A stretch of 57,478 nt of DNA from Alphaproteobacteria bacterium UBA998 (GCA_002291925.1 DBAY01000077.1:1-57478), one strand, 5' to 3'; numbered from the stretch's first letter, positions 1 through 8,325 are shown. A program made the numbers and translations. Notes: generated by a model not told the origin, from the sequence alone.

Positions 1-1454
1 GCAAGCCAGATAAGCGAGCCGGAGCGCGCCGCGCCGCCGCCCCCGCCACCGGAGCCGGTGCCATCGCCACCCCCGCCACCTCCGCCCGTACCGGATTGCC
101 CGCCCAGCATGATGGTATTGCCAAACAGGATGTTGGGCTCAAAGCGGCGAAAGACGGGCGACACCGTGATGGCGGTTGCCGCCTGCCCACTGCCGCCGGC
201 ACCGCTTGAACCGCTACCACCGCTGCCAGACGTTCCCGCGCCTGCCGGGACATAGGTGGTCACGGCGGCCACCGCCGTGGCATTGCCGCCTGCCCCGGTC
301 GCGCCGTTACCAGCTCCCCCGGCAGAAATCGTGCCGCCCAGCGTGTTGGTGTTCAGCGTTGTCCCGGCATTCCCTGCCGTGCCAGCGGTGGGCACGCCGC
401 CATTGTTGCCGTTCGAGCCATTGCGCTGAATTGCGCCCACCTGCGCGTTGGTGAGGTCGAGCGTGCCCGCGACAAAGACCCGGTAGCCTGCCGGGTTCAG
501 CGCGCCGGTGCCGCTGATCGTCAGGTTGTTGTAGTACATGTCCCGCGTCAGCGTGGTCGTGCCGCTGTTAATGGTCACATCGCCGTCCGAGCCGTCGCCA
601 AAAAGCAAGGGAATCAGACCCGGCACAAGCAGCCCCGTTGTGGTAAGGCCCGCATACCCGTTCGCGGCGTTCTTGTTTGCAGTCAGCTCGACGCCGCTGG
701 TGGCCAGAGCACCCCCGAAGAAGCTCAGGCCCGTGCCCACGGTGATTTCTTCGACGGCTCCGCTGGAGAGCGTAGTGCGCCCTAGCAGTCGTGCCGTCGC
801 CATGGTCAAGCCGCTGCCAGTGATGGCCCCAGACGCCGCAGCGGAGAGCGCCGTGCGCTGAGCAGCGGAGTCAGTGGCGGTGAGCAGGGTACGTCCAGCC
901 GCACTGCTGTCGCTAATGTCGCTGGCGCTGAGCGTAATAGCGCCGCTGCGTCCCGCTACCGACGTGACGGGCGCCGCAGCCCATGTGGCATCGAAATCAG
1001 TCGCGCTGCTTTTGCGAAGAAACTGCCCTGCCGCACCGCCAGTCGGTACGCCGGGGCCTGTGGGGCCTGTTGCACCTGTCGCGCCGGTCGCGCCTGTTGC
1101 ACCTGTGGACCCCTGCGGGCCGCGCACATCGATGGCACTGGCCAGAGTGGCAGTAAGGCCGGTGGCCCCCACATAACTACCGGTGGCTGGCTTGGTGCCG
1201 GCGCCCCCTGTCCAGTCCGTCACCTGCAGCACCCGCCGGGCGCTATCAGTGATAAGCGCCAGAATAGGACTCCATCCGTTGGCACCGTTTGTCCCCGCCG
1301 GGCCAGTCGCCCCGGCAGCACCACTCGCACCTGTAAGCCCTTGAGGCCCCGGAATGCCCTGAAGCCCCTGCGGCCCTTGTGGCCCCTGCGGCCCGACCAG
1401 CCCGCGGGAGATGAGGCGCGTCGTGGTCACATCGCGGATAATCTTGGTGCTCAT
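1..1454 (-). CDS. Collagen-like repeat phage tail-fibre-type protein (3' end beyond window)
   Basis: An uninterrupted minus-strand reading frame runs from ATG at 1454 to the window edge (484 codons seen, C-terminus missing). The N-terminus is followed by Gly-X-Y collagen-like stretches (GPQGPQGPQGLQG, then GATGATGATGATGPTG), a middle with SAASGAITGSG-type repeats, and a very glycine-rich part rich in GGSGSS and GGGGGG runs. This organisation is typical of phage tail fibre or receptor-binding proteins, where collagen repeats form trimeric shafts. The start codon overlaps the stop of the preceding tail-like gene (ATGA at 1451-1454), so the two are translationally coupled. Only the edge of the module is visible, so prophage versus gene-transfer-agent or tail-derived bacteriocin cannot be decided. 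A bacterial surface protein is the alternative. Confidence 0.7.
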   Translation of the reverse strand, partial: MSTKIIRDVTTTRLISRGLVGPQGPQGPQGLQGIPGPQGLTGASGAAGATGPAGTNGANGWSPILALITDSARRVLQVTDWTGGAGTKPATGSYVGATGLTATLASAIDVRGPQGSTGATGATGATGATGPTGPGVPTGGAAGQFLRKSSATDFDATWAAAPVTSVAGRSGAITLSASDISDSSAAGRTLLTATDSAAQRTALSAAASGAITGSGLTMATARLLGRTTLSSGAVEEITVGTGLSFFGGALATSGVELTANKNAANGYAGLTTTGLLVPGLIPLLFGDGSDGDVTINSGTTTLTRDMYYNNLTISGTGALNPAGYRVFVAGTLDLTNAQVGAIQRNGSNGNNGGVPTAGTAGNAGTTLNTNTLGGTISAGGAGNGATGAGGNATAVAAVTTYVPAGAGTSGSGGSGSSGAGGSGQAATAITVSPVFRRFEPNILFGNTIMLGGQSGTGGGGGGGDGTGSGGGGGGAARSGSLIWL

Positions 1455-1807
1455 CGTGTAATCTCCTGACTGATATAGAGGCGTCCCATCAAGAGGCGCG
1501 TGACGGTGCCGTCGGCTGCCACCAGCTCCAGGTCATAATGCCCGCCGCCGCTCGGCAGCGCGGCCGTCTGGGCAGCGCTCATCTGCACGAGAATGGTGCC
1601 TGCCGCGCCGCCCAGCGTGATGCCGCCATTGGCAGTGGTGAGCGCCATGAACGCATCCGCGCTTTCCGGTGCAGGGCGCGCCTGCATGCGAGCGGTATAG
1701 CCGGTGAGGTTGACCGGCGTGTTATTTTCGTCCGTCCAGGTGAAATGCTCGCGGAACGAGGCGCCCTGATAGACGGTCAGGGGCTCCACGGCGGGGTCGA
1801 TGGTCAT
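1451..1807 (-). CDS. Small phage tail/baseplate-associated protein
   Basis: 118-aa protein read from ATG 1807, chosen because an AGGAG box lies just upstream on the minus strand; an upstream in-frame extension to 1894 has no such site. The pattern (early YQGASFREHFTWTDENN, then NLTGYTARMQ and a C-terminal GRLYISQEIT) resembles small phage proteins encoded immediately before tail-fibre genes, sometimes described as BppU-like N-terminal beta domains. It has no signal peptide or membrane segment. It overlaps the collagen-repeat fibre gene by four bases, supporting a joint role in tail-tip assembly. The family assignment is from pattern recognition only. Confidence 0.55.
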   Translation of the reverse strand: MTIDPAVEPLTVYQGASFREHFTWTDENNTPVNLTGYTARMQARPAPESADAFMALTTANGGITLGGAAGTILVQMSAAQTAALPSGGGHYDLELVAADGTVTRLLMGRLYISQEITR

Positions 1808-2009
1808 GTCAGCTCCTTCCGATAGGGAATCTGCGCCACCCTGCCCTGCACATGGGCGGCCCGGAAGGGGCCGTCGCACCCCGTGGAGCATCATTGGTTA
1901 AAAAAATGATTCCCTCTTGAGGCGAAGACGGTATATTCCCGTCGCAGGCGCCCACCCCATAGGCCGCACAAGATTAAACAAAAAAGATACTTATTCGCTC
2001 CACCTTCGC

Positions 2010-4652
2010 ATGACTTCCAGCGCCAACAGCTCTCCCGCTGCTCCCCCGGCCTTGCTTGACGGCCCGCCCCCGCGCGGCCGGCTGAAGATTTTCTTCGGCT
2101 CCGCCCCCGGTGTCGGCAAGACGCACGCCATGCTGAAGGAAGCCCGCGAACTGCACGCGAAGGGGCTAGACGTTATCATCGGCATCGCCGAAACGCACGG
2201 GCAGGCCGAGATGGAGGCGCTGATCGGCCCCATCCCCGTGCTGCCGCGCCGCGAAGTGAAGCAGCAGGGCGTGACGCTGAAGGAGTTTGATCTGGACGGG
2301 GCGCTGGCCCGCCGTCCGGCTTTCATCGTCATCGACGACCTCGCCTTCTCCAACGCCCCCGGCGCGCGCCATCCGAAGCGCTGGCAGGATGTAGAAGAAC
2401 TGCTCAATTCCGGCATCCATGTCTTCACCTCCACCGACGTGGAGCATCTGGAGAGCCTGAACGACCTCGTGGCCAGCATCACGGGCACGCAAATCTCCGA
2501 GACCGTGCCCGACGTGATGTTTGACCGCGCCGAGGACATCGCGCTGGTGGACGCGACCTCGGACGAGATTCTGCGCCGCTACCGCGAGGGCAAGGTCTAT
2601 ATCCCGGCCCACATGCAGGGCACGGCGGCTGAGCAGTTCTTCACCAAGAGCAACCTCATCGCGCTGCGTGAAGTGGCCCTGCGCCGCGTCGCCGAACGGC
2701 TGGACGCGCAGATGGCCGACCTGGCGCTCGACCCCTCCCAGCGCGAGCCCGCCGTCACCGAGAAAATCCTTGTTTGCCTGGGCCATGACACACTCTCCGC
2801 CCGCGTGGCACGCCATGCCCGGCGCATCGCCGCCCGCGCCCGCGCCCCGTGGCTCGCCGTCTACGTGGAAACCGGGCGGCATTACAGCCTGAGCAAGGAG
2901 CAGCAGGCGCAGGTGGAGCGCAATCTGCAACTCGCCGAGAAGCTGGGTGCGCGCACGAAAATCCTCAAGGGCAGCGACGCGATAGAGGAAATCTTTGCTT
3001 TCGCACGCAACAATGCGGTGACGCGCATCGTGGTGGGGAAGGCGCACAAGGCGCGCTGGCGCGACGTGCTGTTCGGCTCACTCGCCGACAAGCTGATGCG
3101 CCGCAGCGAGGACATCGAAATCTCCGTGGTGCCGGGCGATCTCGGCTACCAGTCCCTGAAGACGACATTCTGGAAACCGCTCCGCCTGCTCTATCCGCAA
3201 AGCGGCATGGGCATGGCGCTGTTCAGCGTGCTGCTGTGCACCCTGCTCGCCTACCCGCTGCGCGATCATCTGGATGCGGTGAATATCGGCATGTTCTACA
3301 TCGTGGCCATCGTCGCGGTGGCCTCGCGCCACGGGCTGCTGCCGTCGATCATCACCTCCATCCTCAGCGTGTCGGTGTTCGAGCTGCTGTTCATCACGCC
3401 TGAGGACTTTACCGACGTCTTCAACAGCCATTACGCCATCACCAGCGCCACCATGCTGGCCACCAGCCTCATCATCAGCTCGCTCGCTTCGCAGCTGCGG
3501 CTGCAGGCCATGTTCTTCCGCGAGCGCGACCTGCACACCACCGCCCTGCTGGACCTGACCCGCGAGCTGGCCTCGCTGCGCGGCACCAAGGCGATGGCGG
3601 ACACCACCTGCCAGCACATGCGCCAGATTTTCCGCTGCGACGTGATGCTCTACCTGCCAAACGAGCAGGGCCAGCTGGTGAATTACCAGGAGCGCGAGCC
3701 GATTTGGGACATCAAGGAGGAAGCCGTGGCGCGCTGGAGCTTCCAGCACCGCCAGCCCTCCGGCCTCGGCACTGCGACGGCCTCCACCAGTCTGTGGCTC
3801 TACATGCCGCTGGTCGCCAACGATACTTCGCTCGGTGTGGTGGCGCTGAAGCCCGCCGACCCCTTGAGTTCTGAAGAAATGCGCCTGCTTGAGGCCTTCA
3901 CCAATCTGGCCGCGTCCTCCCTGCAGCGCTCGCTTTCCGCGAAACATGCGGAGCGCTCGCGGGTGCATGCGGAGAGCGAACGCCTGCGCTCCAGCCTGCT
4001 TTCCTCCGTCTCGAGCGAGCTGCGCGCCCCGCTGGCGGCGATCTCCGGACACCTCGTCTCGCTGCAATCATCCGGCAACGGCCTCAGCGAGCGTGACCAG
4101 AAAAGCGTGGCGACCATCAAGGCGCAGACGGCGCAGCTCACCCGCATGGTGGATCACCTGCTCGACGCCACCGACCATGAAGCGGGCGTGCCCATCCGCC
4201 TCAACCGGGAGCGGCTGTCGCTGGAGGAAGTCATCCATTCCGCCATGGGTCGCATGGATCCGCAGATGGCAGGCCGCGAGCTGAAGGCCGATGTGCCGCG
4301 CGATCTCGCGCATGTGGCCATCGACGGGCCGCTGATCGAGCAGGTGCTCATCAACATGCTGGACAATGCGGTGAAGTTTACCTCGCCGGAGGACGGGCGC
4401 ATCACCGTGCGCGTCTGCCCGAAGGAGGACCGGCTGGAAGTCTCGGTGCTGGATAACGGCCCCGGCATTCCGGCAGGCGAGGAAGTGAAGATTTTCGAGA
4501 AATTTTACCGTGCCACACAGATGGAAGGCACCGACGGCAGCGGCCTCGGCCTCTCCATCTGCCGCGCCATCGTGCAGGCCCACGGCGGCGACATGCGCGC
4601 CGAGAACAACCCCGAAGGCGGCGCACGCGTCTCGTTCTACCTGCCGCTTTAG
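2010..4652 (+). CDS. kdpD: KdpD-type sensor protein lacking the phospho-acceptor histidine
   Basis: 880 aa from ATG 2010; a TTG at 1917 would add 31 residues unlike KdpD. Domains in order: KdpD N-terminal sensor with Walker A GSAPGVGKT (30-38) and the hallmark NAPGARHPKRWQDVEELL; Usp-like domain (~250-370); four clustered membrane segments (~398-500, DUF4118 type); GAF-like region (~520-640); HisKA helix; and HATPase with intact N box (LINMLDNAVKF), G1 (LDNGPGIP) and G2 (GSGLGLSI). The H box reads VSSELRAPL where KdpD has SHDLRTPL, so Ser669 (codon 4014-4016) replaces the phosphorylated His. The N-terminal DELAH-type motif is DDLAF. In the family, KdpD phosphorylates KdpE to induce the KdpFABC potassium pump; neither kdpE nor kdpFABC is in this window. 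It may act through its N-terminal domain or as a non-phosphorylating regulator. Confidence 0.85.
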   Translation: MTSSANSSPAAPPALLDGPPPRGRLKIFFGSAPGVGKTHAMLKEARELHAKGLDVIIGIAETHGQAEMEALIGPIPVLPRREVKQQGVTLKEFDLDGALARRPAFIVIDDLAFSNAPGARHPKRWQDVEELLNSGIHVFTSTDVEHLESLNDLVASITGTQISETVPDVMFDRAEDIALVDATSDEILRRYREGKVYIPAHMQGTAAEQFFTKSNLIALREVALRRVAERLDAQMADLALDPSQREPAVTEKILVCLGHDTLSARVARHARRIAARARAPWLAVYVETGRHYSLSKEQQAQVERNLQLAEKLGARTKILKGSDAIEEIFAFARNNAVTRIVVGKAHKARWRDVLFGSLADKLMRRSEDIEISVVPGDLGYQSLKTTFWKPLRLLYPQSGMGMALFSVLLCTLLAYPLRDHLDAVNIGMFYIVAIVAVASRHGLLPSIITSILSVSVFELLFITPEDFTDVFNSHYAITSATMLATSLIISSLASQLRLQAMFFRERDLHTTALLDLTRELASLRGTKAMADTTCQHMRQIFRCDVMLYLPNEQGQLVNYQEREPIWDIKEEAVARWSFQHRQPSGLGTATASTSLWLYMPLVANDTSLGVVALKPADPLSSEEMRLLEAFTNLAASSLQRSLSAKHAERSRVHAESERLRSSLLSSVSSELRAPLAAISGHLVSLQSSGNGLSERDQKSVATIKAQTAQLTRMVDHLLDATDHEAGVPIRLNRERLSLEEVIHSAMGRMDPQMAGRELKADVPRDLAHVAIDGPLIEQVLINMLDNAVKFTSPEDGRITVRVCPKEDRLEVSVLDNGPGIPAGEEVKIFEKFYRATQMEGTDGSGLGLSICRAIVQAHGGDMRAENNPEGGARVSFYLPL

Positions 4653-4672
4653 GCTTATCCGTCGCCCTGAAC

Positions 4673-5105
4673 GTGTTTCAGGGCCTTTTCATGAAAAGAT
4701 GCTGAAACGAGCTCAGCATGACAGGTGTGAAACCTTCATTGCGAGGAGCGCCAGCGACGCGGCAATCCAGCTACGTACGCTGAATGGCTTCGCGGAGTTT
4801 ATCCCGGCGAAGGCCGGGGCCCGGCCATGACGGTTATGCTGTCACCCCGCACGTGGTACGCGGGGTCTCCTTGCGTCACGAACGAGATCCTGCGCAGCCT
4901 ACGGCTCGCAGGATGACGACTAAACAGCATATGTCACCCCGGCGTATGCCGGGGTCTGGCGTATCCTCATGGGGAGACCCCGCATCACGTGCGGGGTGAC
5001 ATGGTTTCCTCACCCACCTACCTCTCCCCTCATCCTGAGCCTGTCGAAGGATAAGAGGCCCGTGCCCGTGCCACAGATCATGGTTCGACAGGCTCACCAT
5101 GAGGG
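4673..5105. repeat. Cluster of short palindromic repeats of several families
   Basis: The 698-base gap between kdpD and the LysR gene holds no convincing gene but at least six dispersed-type elements. They are a GATGCTGAAAC...CAGCATGAC unit (~4673-4723); a CATTGCGAG...GCAATCCAG unit (4737-4770); a GTCACCCCGC...GCGGGGTCT hairpin (4841-4870); a GATCCTGCG...CGCAGGATGAC hairpin (4884-4917); two more CACCCC/GGGGTG hairpins (4933-4958 and 4971-5000); and a ~78-bp CCTCATCCTGAG...CACCATGAGG palindrome (~5028-5105). Members of the same families recur at 8.2, 48.4-48.8, 55.9 and 56.6 kb. There is no transposase, so these are non-autonomous or REP-like elements. Confidence 0.85.
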
Positions 5106-5350
5106 CGGAGTGAGAAGAAAGGGGTGACATTGTCCGGGAAAACAGCATCCTCTTCTCGACCCAAGGATGACGAATAGGGACAGATTCCATGCATGCTTCC
5201 GTCCGGGGGTAGATCGCGTCGAGGGGGCGCCTTTGTTTCTGAAAACGAGCGGATGTTTGTGCCGCCCGATTTTTCCTGTCGCGTCTTGTAGTGGCGCAGA
5301 CTATATTAATGAAACGAATAATATTTATCTTTGGTATAAAGATTTCTGAT

Positions 5351-6187
5351 ATGCCTGACCCCATCACTCTGCAATGCTTCGTCGCGCTCGCGGAAACGCT
5401 GAGCTTCACCCGCACCGCAGAGCGTGTGGGGCGCACACAGTCCGCGGTGAGCCAGCAGATCGCCCGGCTGGAGGATCAGGTCGGCCGCCCGCTCGTGCAG
5501 CGTGGCCGCAAGCCGGCGCTGACCGAGGATGGCGAGGTGGTGCTCGGCTATGCGCGCCAGATCCTGAAATTACAACAGGAGATGATGGCGCGCTTCCGCG
5601 AGCCGGACCTCGCGGGCGAGGTGCGCTTCGGCCTGCCGGAGGATTTCGCGACCTTCCTACTCGCCGATGTGCTGGCCGCGTTCACCCAGAGCCATCCGCG
5701 CATCCTGCTGAATGTGGAGTGCGACCTCACGCTCAACCTGCTCGCCCGTTTCCGCGCCGGCGAGTTCGATCTCGTGCTGGTAAAAACCACTCGCCCCGAT
5801 GACATTCCGCGCGGCGTCGAGGTGCTCACCGAACGGCTAGAATGGGTCGGCCAGCATGAGGACATGCGCGAGGCGGGCTCGGGGGCGCTCCCCTTGGTGC
5901 TCTCACCCAAGCCCTGCATTTACCGGGCCCGCGCGCTGGAAGCGCTGGAGCGCTCCGGCATCGCGGGGCGCATCGTCTATACCAGCCCCAGCTTTGCGGG
6001 CACGGTGGCGGCGGTGAAGGCGGGCCTGGGCGTCACCGTGCTGCCGACCAACATGATCCCGCGCGAGTTGCATGCGCTGCGCGGCGGTGCCCTGCCCGAT
6101 CTGTCGGATGTGCATATCTCCCTGCTCGCCGCCAGCGACGCGCCGGGCGTGCGCAGCCTTTCTGACCACGTGCTGCGGCACCTGTAA
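5351..6187 (+). CDS. LysR-family transcriptional regulator
   Basis: 278 aa from ATG 5351, where the LysR winged-helix homology begins (LQCFVALAETLSFTRTAERV, then GRTQSAVSQQIARLE as recognition helix). Upstream in-frame ATGs add only a hydrophobic non-homologous stretch. The C-terminal two-thirds is a LysR substrate-binding domain (VRFGLPEDFATFLLADVL, then AVKAGLGVTVLPTNMI near the end). It binds DNA as a dimer or tetramer and responds to a small ligand that cannot be read from the sequence. No obvious divergent target operon adjoins it: the upstream side is the repeat cluster and the gene ends at a strong terminator. It is probably a monocistronic regulator of distant genes. Confidence 0.9.
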   Translation: MPDPITLQCFVALAETLSFTRTAERVGRTQSAVSQQIARLEDQVGRPLVQRGRKPALTEDGEVVLGYARQILKLQQEMMARFREPDLAGEVRFGLPEDFATFLLADVLAAFTQSHPRILLNVECDLTLNLLARFRAGEFDLVLVKTTRPDDIPRGVEVLTERLEWVGQHEDMREAGSGALPLVLSPKPCIYRARALEALERSGIAGRIVYTSPSFAGTVAAVKAGLGVTVLPTNMIPRELHALRGGALPDLSDVHISLLAASDAPGVRSLSDHVLRHL

Positions 6188-6193
6188 GGTAAC

Positions 6194-6225
6194 AAAAAAC
6201 CCGGCATCGCGATGCCGGGTTTTTT
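6194..6225. terminator. Bidirectional intrinsic terminator
   Basis: Perfect GC-rich hairpin (CCCGGCAT / ATGCCGGG) flanked by six A residues on one side and six T residues on the other. It lies between the convergent LysR gene (stop 6187) and the Ser/Gly-rich protein gene (stop 6240), so it can end both transcripts. Confidence 0.9.
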
Positions 6226-6239
6226 GCCGCACGATGAGC

Positions 6240-6731
6240 TTAGCGGGTGGAGGAACCGCTGCCAGACGTGCCGGAGGAGGAGCCCCCCATGCTGCCGGAC
6301 GAAGACCCGCCCGCGCTGCCACCGGACGAGCCGCTGCCCATGCTGTTGCTGGATCCCGAGGTACCGCCATAGGTACCGCTGCCGGAAGCGCCGCCATAGG
6401 TGCCGGTGCCGCCCGTGCTGCCAGATCCGCTATTGCCCGTGGAAGACGACCCACCCATCGAGGAACCGGAGGAAGACGAACCGCTGCGGCGGCTGGTCTG
6501 GCTGCCCTGGGTGGAGGTGCGGTCCTGATCGCTGCTGCTGCCGAACAGCCCGCCGGACGAGCCCGACGAGGAACCGGTGCCGCTGGAGGTGGCACTGCCA
6601 GAGCCGGAGCCATGGGTGCCGCCGCTCTGGGCGAAGCCTGCCGCCGGGGCGATGGCGAGCAGCGCCGCCAGCGTGAGGGCGAAGGGCTTGCGACTGCGGG
6701 TGGTGGTTTTAGATGCGAAAATATTGTCCAT
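6240..6731 (-). CDS. Ser/Gly-rich low-complexity secreted protein
   Basis: 163 aa from ATG 6731, which has an AAAGGAG box eight bases upstream; longer in-frame starts lack one. The N-terminus is a Sec signal peptide (basic TTTRSRKP, hydrophobic ALTLAALLAIAPAAG, likely cleavage after FA-Q). The mature part is almost entirely Ser, Gly and Thr (GSGSATSSGTGSSSG, repeated GGASGSGTYGGTSG and SSGSMGGSSS) with no domain and no cysteine. It is an intrinsically disordered exported protein of unknown function. Its mRNA begins just after the terminator of the deformylase-like gene, and a GGGAGC...GCTCCC hairpin (6791-6810) lies in its upstream region. I do not recognise a family. Confidence 0.75.
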   Translation of the reverse strand: MDNIFASKTTTRSRKPFALTLAALLAIAPAAGFAQSGGTHGSGSGSATSSGTGSSSGSSGGLFGSSSDQDRTSTQGSQTSRRSGSSSSGSSMGGSSSTGNSGSGSTGGTGTYGGASGSGTYGGTSGSSNSMGSGSSGGSAGGSSSGSMGGSSSGTSGSGSSTR

Positions 6732-6811
6732 GATGTGGACTCCTTTGGGGATGAGGTTAGCGATGGGACGCACAGGCATTGCCTGCGTGCGGGAGCGTGA
6801 TGGTGCTCCCT

Positions 6812-6840
6812 TTAAAAACAGAACGCCCTGAGCCGTTCTG
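6812..6840 (-). terminator. Intrinsic terminator of the deformylase-like gene
   Basis: Read on the minus strand, a CAGAACG...CGTTCTG stem (6819-6840) is followed by TTTTTAAA. It lies about 100 bases past the stop of the gene at 6938-7471 and upstream of the Ser/Gly-rich protein gene, separating the two transcripts. Confidence 0.7.
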
Positions 6841-6937
6841 GGCCTGTCAGCATCCCTGTCCGCCGGTAAACGCGCCATGCCAGAAGGGGCCCACGGCGCT
6901 AAGGCGCTGCAAACAACCGGATTCGGGCGGGCTGGTG

Positions 6938-7471
6938 TTAGTGGTTGCAGTGCGGGCCGTGCACGTGCGGCGGGTCCTGCCGCATCAGCTTCTGCATTTT
7001 CTTGCGCAGCATGTCGCGCTTCATGCGGGAGAGATGATCGAGGAAGGTGCGCCCCTCGAAATAATCCAGCTCATGCTGCACCACCGTGGCGGCAAACCCC
7101 TCGAAGGTGCGCTCCTGCGCGGCGCCCTGCTCGTCGGTGTAGGCAACGGTGATGGCATGGGGCCGCGTCACTTCGGCAGAGATATAGGGGAAGGAGAGCG
7201 ACGCCTCCTCATGGGTCTGCAGGTCGTCCGAGCGCCAGGTGATGCGCGGGTCAATCAGGCAGAGCGGTGCTTTGCCGCCTTCCAGATCGATTACGGCAAT
7301 CTGCTTGGCAATGCCCAGCATCGGCGCGCTCAGACCCAGCGCTCGCTCGGCATAGAGCGTCTCGAACATATCGGCGACAAGCTGGCGCACGCCCGCGTTG
7401 ACCGTGCCTACCGGCGCGGCCTTTTCGCGGAAGATGGGATGCGGGGCATGCACGATGGGCAGCAGGGCCAT
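6938..7471 (-). CDS. Degenerate peptide-deformylase-like protein with His-rich tail
   Basis: 177 aa from ATG 7471 with a GGAG box upstream. The overall fold pattern is that of peptide deformylase (N-terminal VHAPHPIFREKAAPV, central IDPRITWRSDDL). However, all three catalytic motifs are altered: motif I GxGLAAxQ reads ALGLSAPM (Gln lost), EGCLS reads EASLS with Ser91 in place of the metal-binding Cys, and HExxH reads HELDY with Tyr137 in place of the second His. Only His133 and Glu134 remain. A canonical deformylase holds Fe2+ or Zn2+ with that Cys and both His, so deformylation activity is unlikely. The C-terminus is His-rich (PPHVHGPHCNH) and could bind metal separately. It is divergent from greB. 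Alphaproteobacteria often carry deformylase paralogues, and this is best read as a pseudoenzyme paralogue. Confidence 0.8.
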   Translation of the reverse strand: MALLPIVHAPHPIFREKAAPVGTVNAGVRQLVADMFETLYAERALGLSAPMLGIAKQIAVIDLEGGKAPLCLIDPRITWRSDDLQTHEEASLSFPYISAEVTRPHAITVAYTDEQGAAQERTFEGFAATVVQHELDYFEGRTFLDHLSRMKRDMLRKKMQKLMRQDPPHVHGPHCNH

Positions 7472-7557
7472 GTAGATTTCTCCAGTAAATGGCTGGCCTT
7501 CACAAAGAGCATCGCTGGCATCTTGTCAAGCTGTGCCGGGTTTGCCATGGTGCGCAC

Positions 7558-8112
7558 ATGAGCAAAGCCTTTACCCGCGAAGACGACACACCGGAGGATG
7601 ACGAGCCGGACCTGCCCGACGAGTTACTGCCCAAAGGCGTGAAGAACTACATGACGCCCGCCGGATTCGCCACGCTGCAGGAGGAGCTGCGCCAGCTGAT
7701 GCGTGTGGAGCGGCCGAAAGTGGTGGAAGTAGTGGCGTGGGCCACTTCCAACGGCGACCGCTCGGAGAACGGCGATTACATCTACGGCAAGAAGCGCCTG
7801 CGCGAAATTGACCGCCGTGTACGCTACCTCACCAAGCGGCTGGAGAGCGCCGAGGTGGTGGACCCCGCCCGGCAGCAGGCGCTGGAGCAGGTGTTCTTCG
7901 GTGCCACCGTGACCTACGCCCGCGAGGATGGCAGCGAGCATACGGTCAAGCTGGTCGGCCTCGACGAGGCCGATCCGGCGCAGGGCAAGATCAGCTGGCT
8001 TTCACCTGTGGCCCGCACCCTGATGAAAGCCCGCGAGGGTGACAGCGTCACCCTCCGCTCCCCCGGCGGCGCGGAAGTGCTGGAGGTGCTGGAAATTCGG
8101 TATGTGGTGTAG
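7558..8112 (+). CDS. greB: Transcription elongation factor GreB-type
   Basis: 184 aa from ATG 7558; an upstream in-frame ATG at 7489 adds unrelated residues. It starts with the typical MSKAFTRED, followed by an acidic linker, then the N-terminal coiled coil (MTPAGFATLQEELRQLM through the NGDRSENGDYIYGKKRLREIDRRVRYL tip region) and the FKBP-like C-terminal domain (VTYAREDGSEHTVKLVG, GKISWLSPVARTLM). The coiled coil inserts into the RNA polymerase secondary channel and stimulates cleavage of backtracked transcripts; the acidic tip residues are the D/E in the NGDRSENGD loop. It stands alone, divergent from the deformylase-like gene. GreA versus GreB rests on the extended N-terminus and the DYIYGKKRLREID stretch, both GreB-like. 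Confidence 0.85.
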   Translation: MSKAFTREDDTPEDDEPDLPDELLPKGVKNYMTPAGFATLQEELRQLMRVERPKVVEVVAWATSNGDRSENGDYIYGKKRLREIDRRVRYLTKRLESAEVVDPARQQALEQVFFGATVTYAREDGSEHTVKLVGLDEADPAQGKISWLSPVARTLMKAREGDSVTLRSPGGAEVLEVLEIRYVV

Positions 8113-8169
8113 AAAAGTCCGCTCTGCGGGAAAGTATTGGGAAGGGAAAAAGCGTATATTCAAGCAACT

Positions 8170-8277
8170 GTCACCCCGCATTCATTGCGGGGTGACAGCT
8201 GCCCGTCATTGCGAGCAACGCGAAGCAATCCAGGGGGTGGTGCTGGATGGCAGCGTCACTGCGCTCCTCGCCATGAC
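8170..8277. repeat. Two palindromic repeat elements
   Basis: A perfect GTCACCCCGCA...TGCGGGGTGAC hairpin (8170-8196) is followed by a longer composite palindrome (8205-8277). The latter begins GTCATTGCGAG...GCAATCCAG and ends with the mirrored CTGGATGGC...CCATGAC. Both families recur elsewhere in this window. They fill the gap between greB and the DUF6088 gene and may also end the greB transcript. Confidence 0.85.
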
Positions 8278-8325
8278 GGCGCCACAAGCGCCATGCTAAA
8301 ACACGTTCACGGGCGACAGCCCCCA

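Noticed and set aside
1020..1130. Tandem GC-rich repeats near the left edge
   Set aside because: They encode the GAT/GPT collagen-like Gly-X-Y repeats of the tail-fibre-type protein on the minus strand, not a DNA-level element.
4784..4999. Small ORFs within the repeat clusters (also near 8039-8299 and 48338-48571)
   Set aside because: They consist of palindromic repeat sequence only, have no ribosome binding sites and differ between copies; treated as non-coding.
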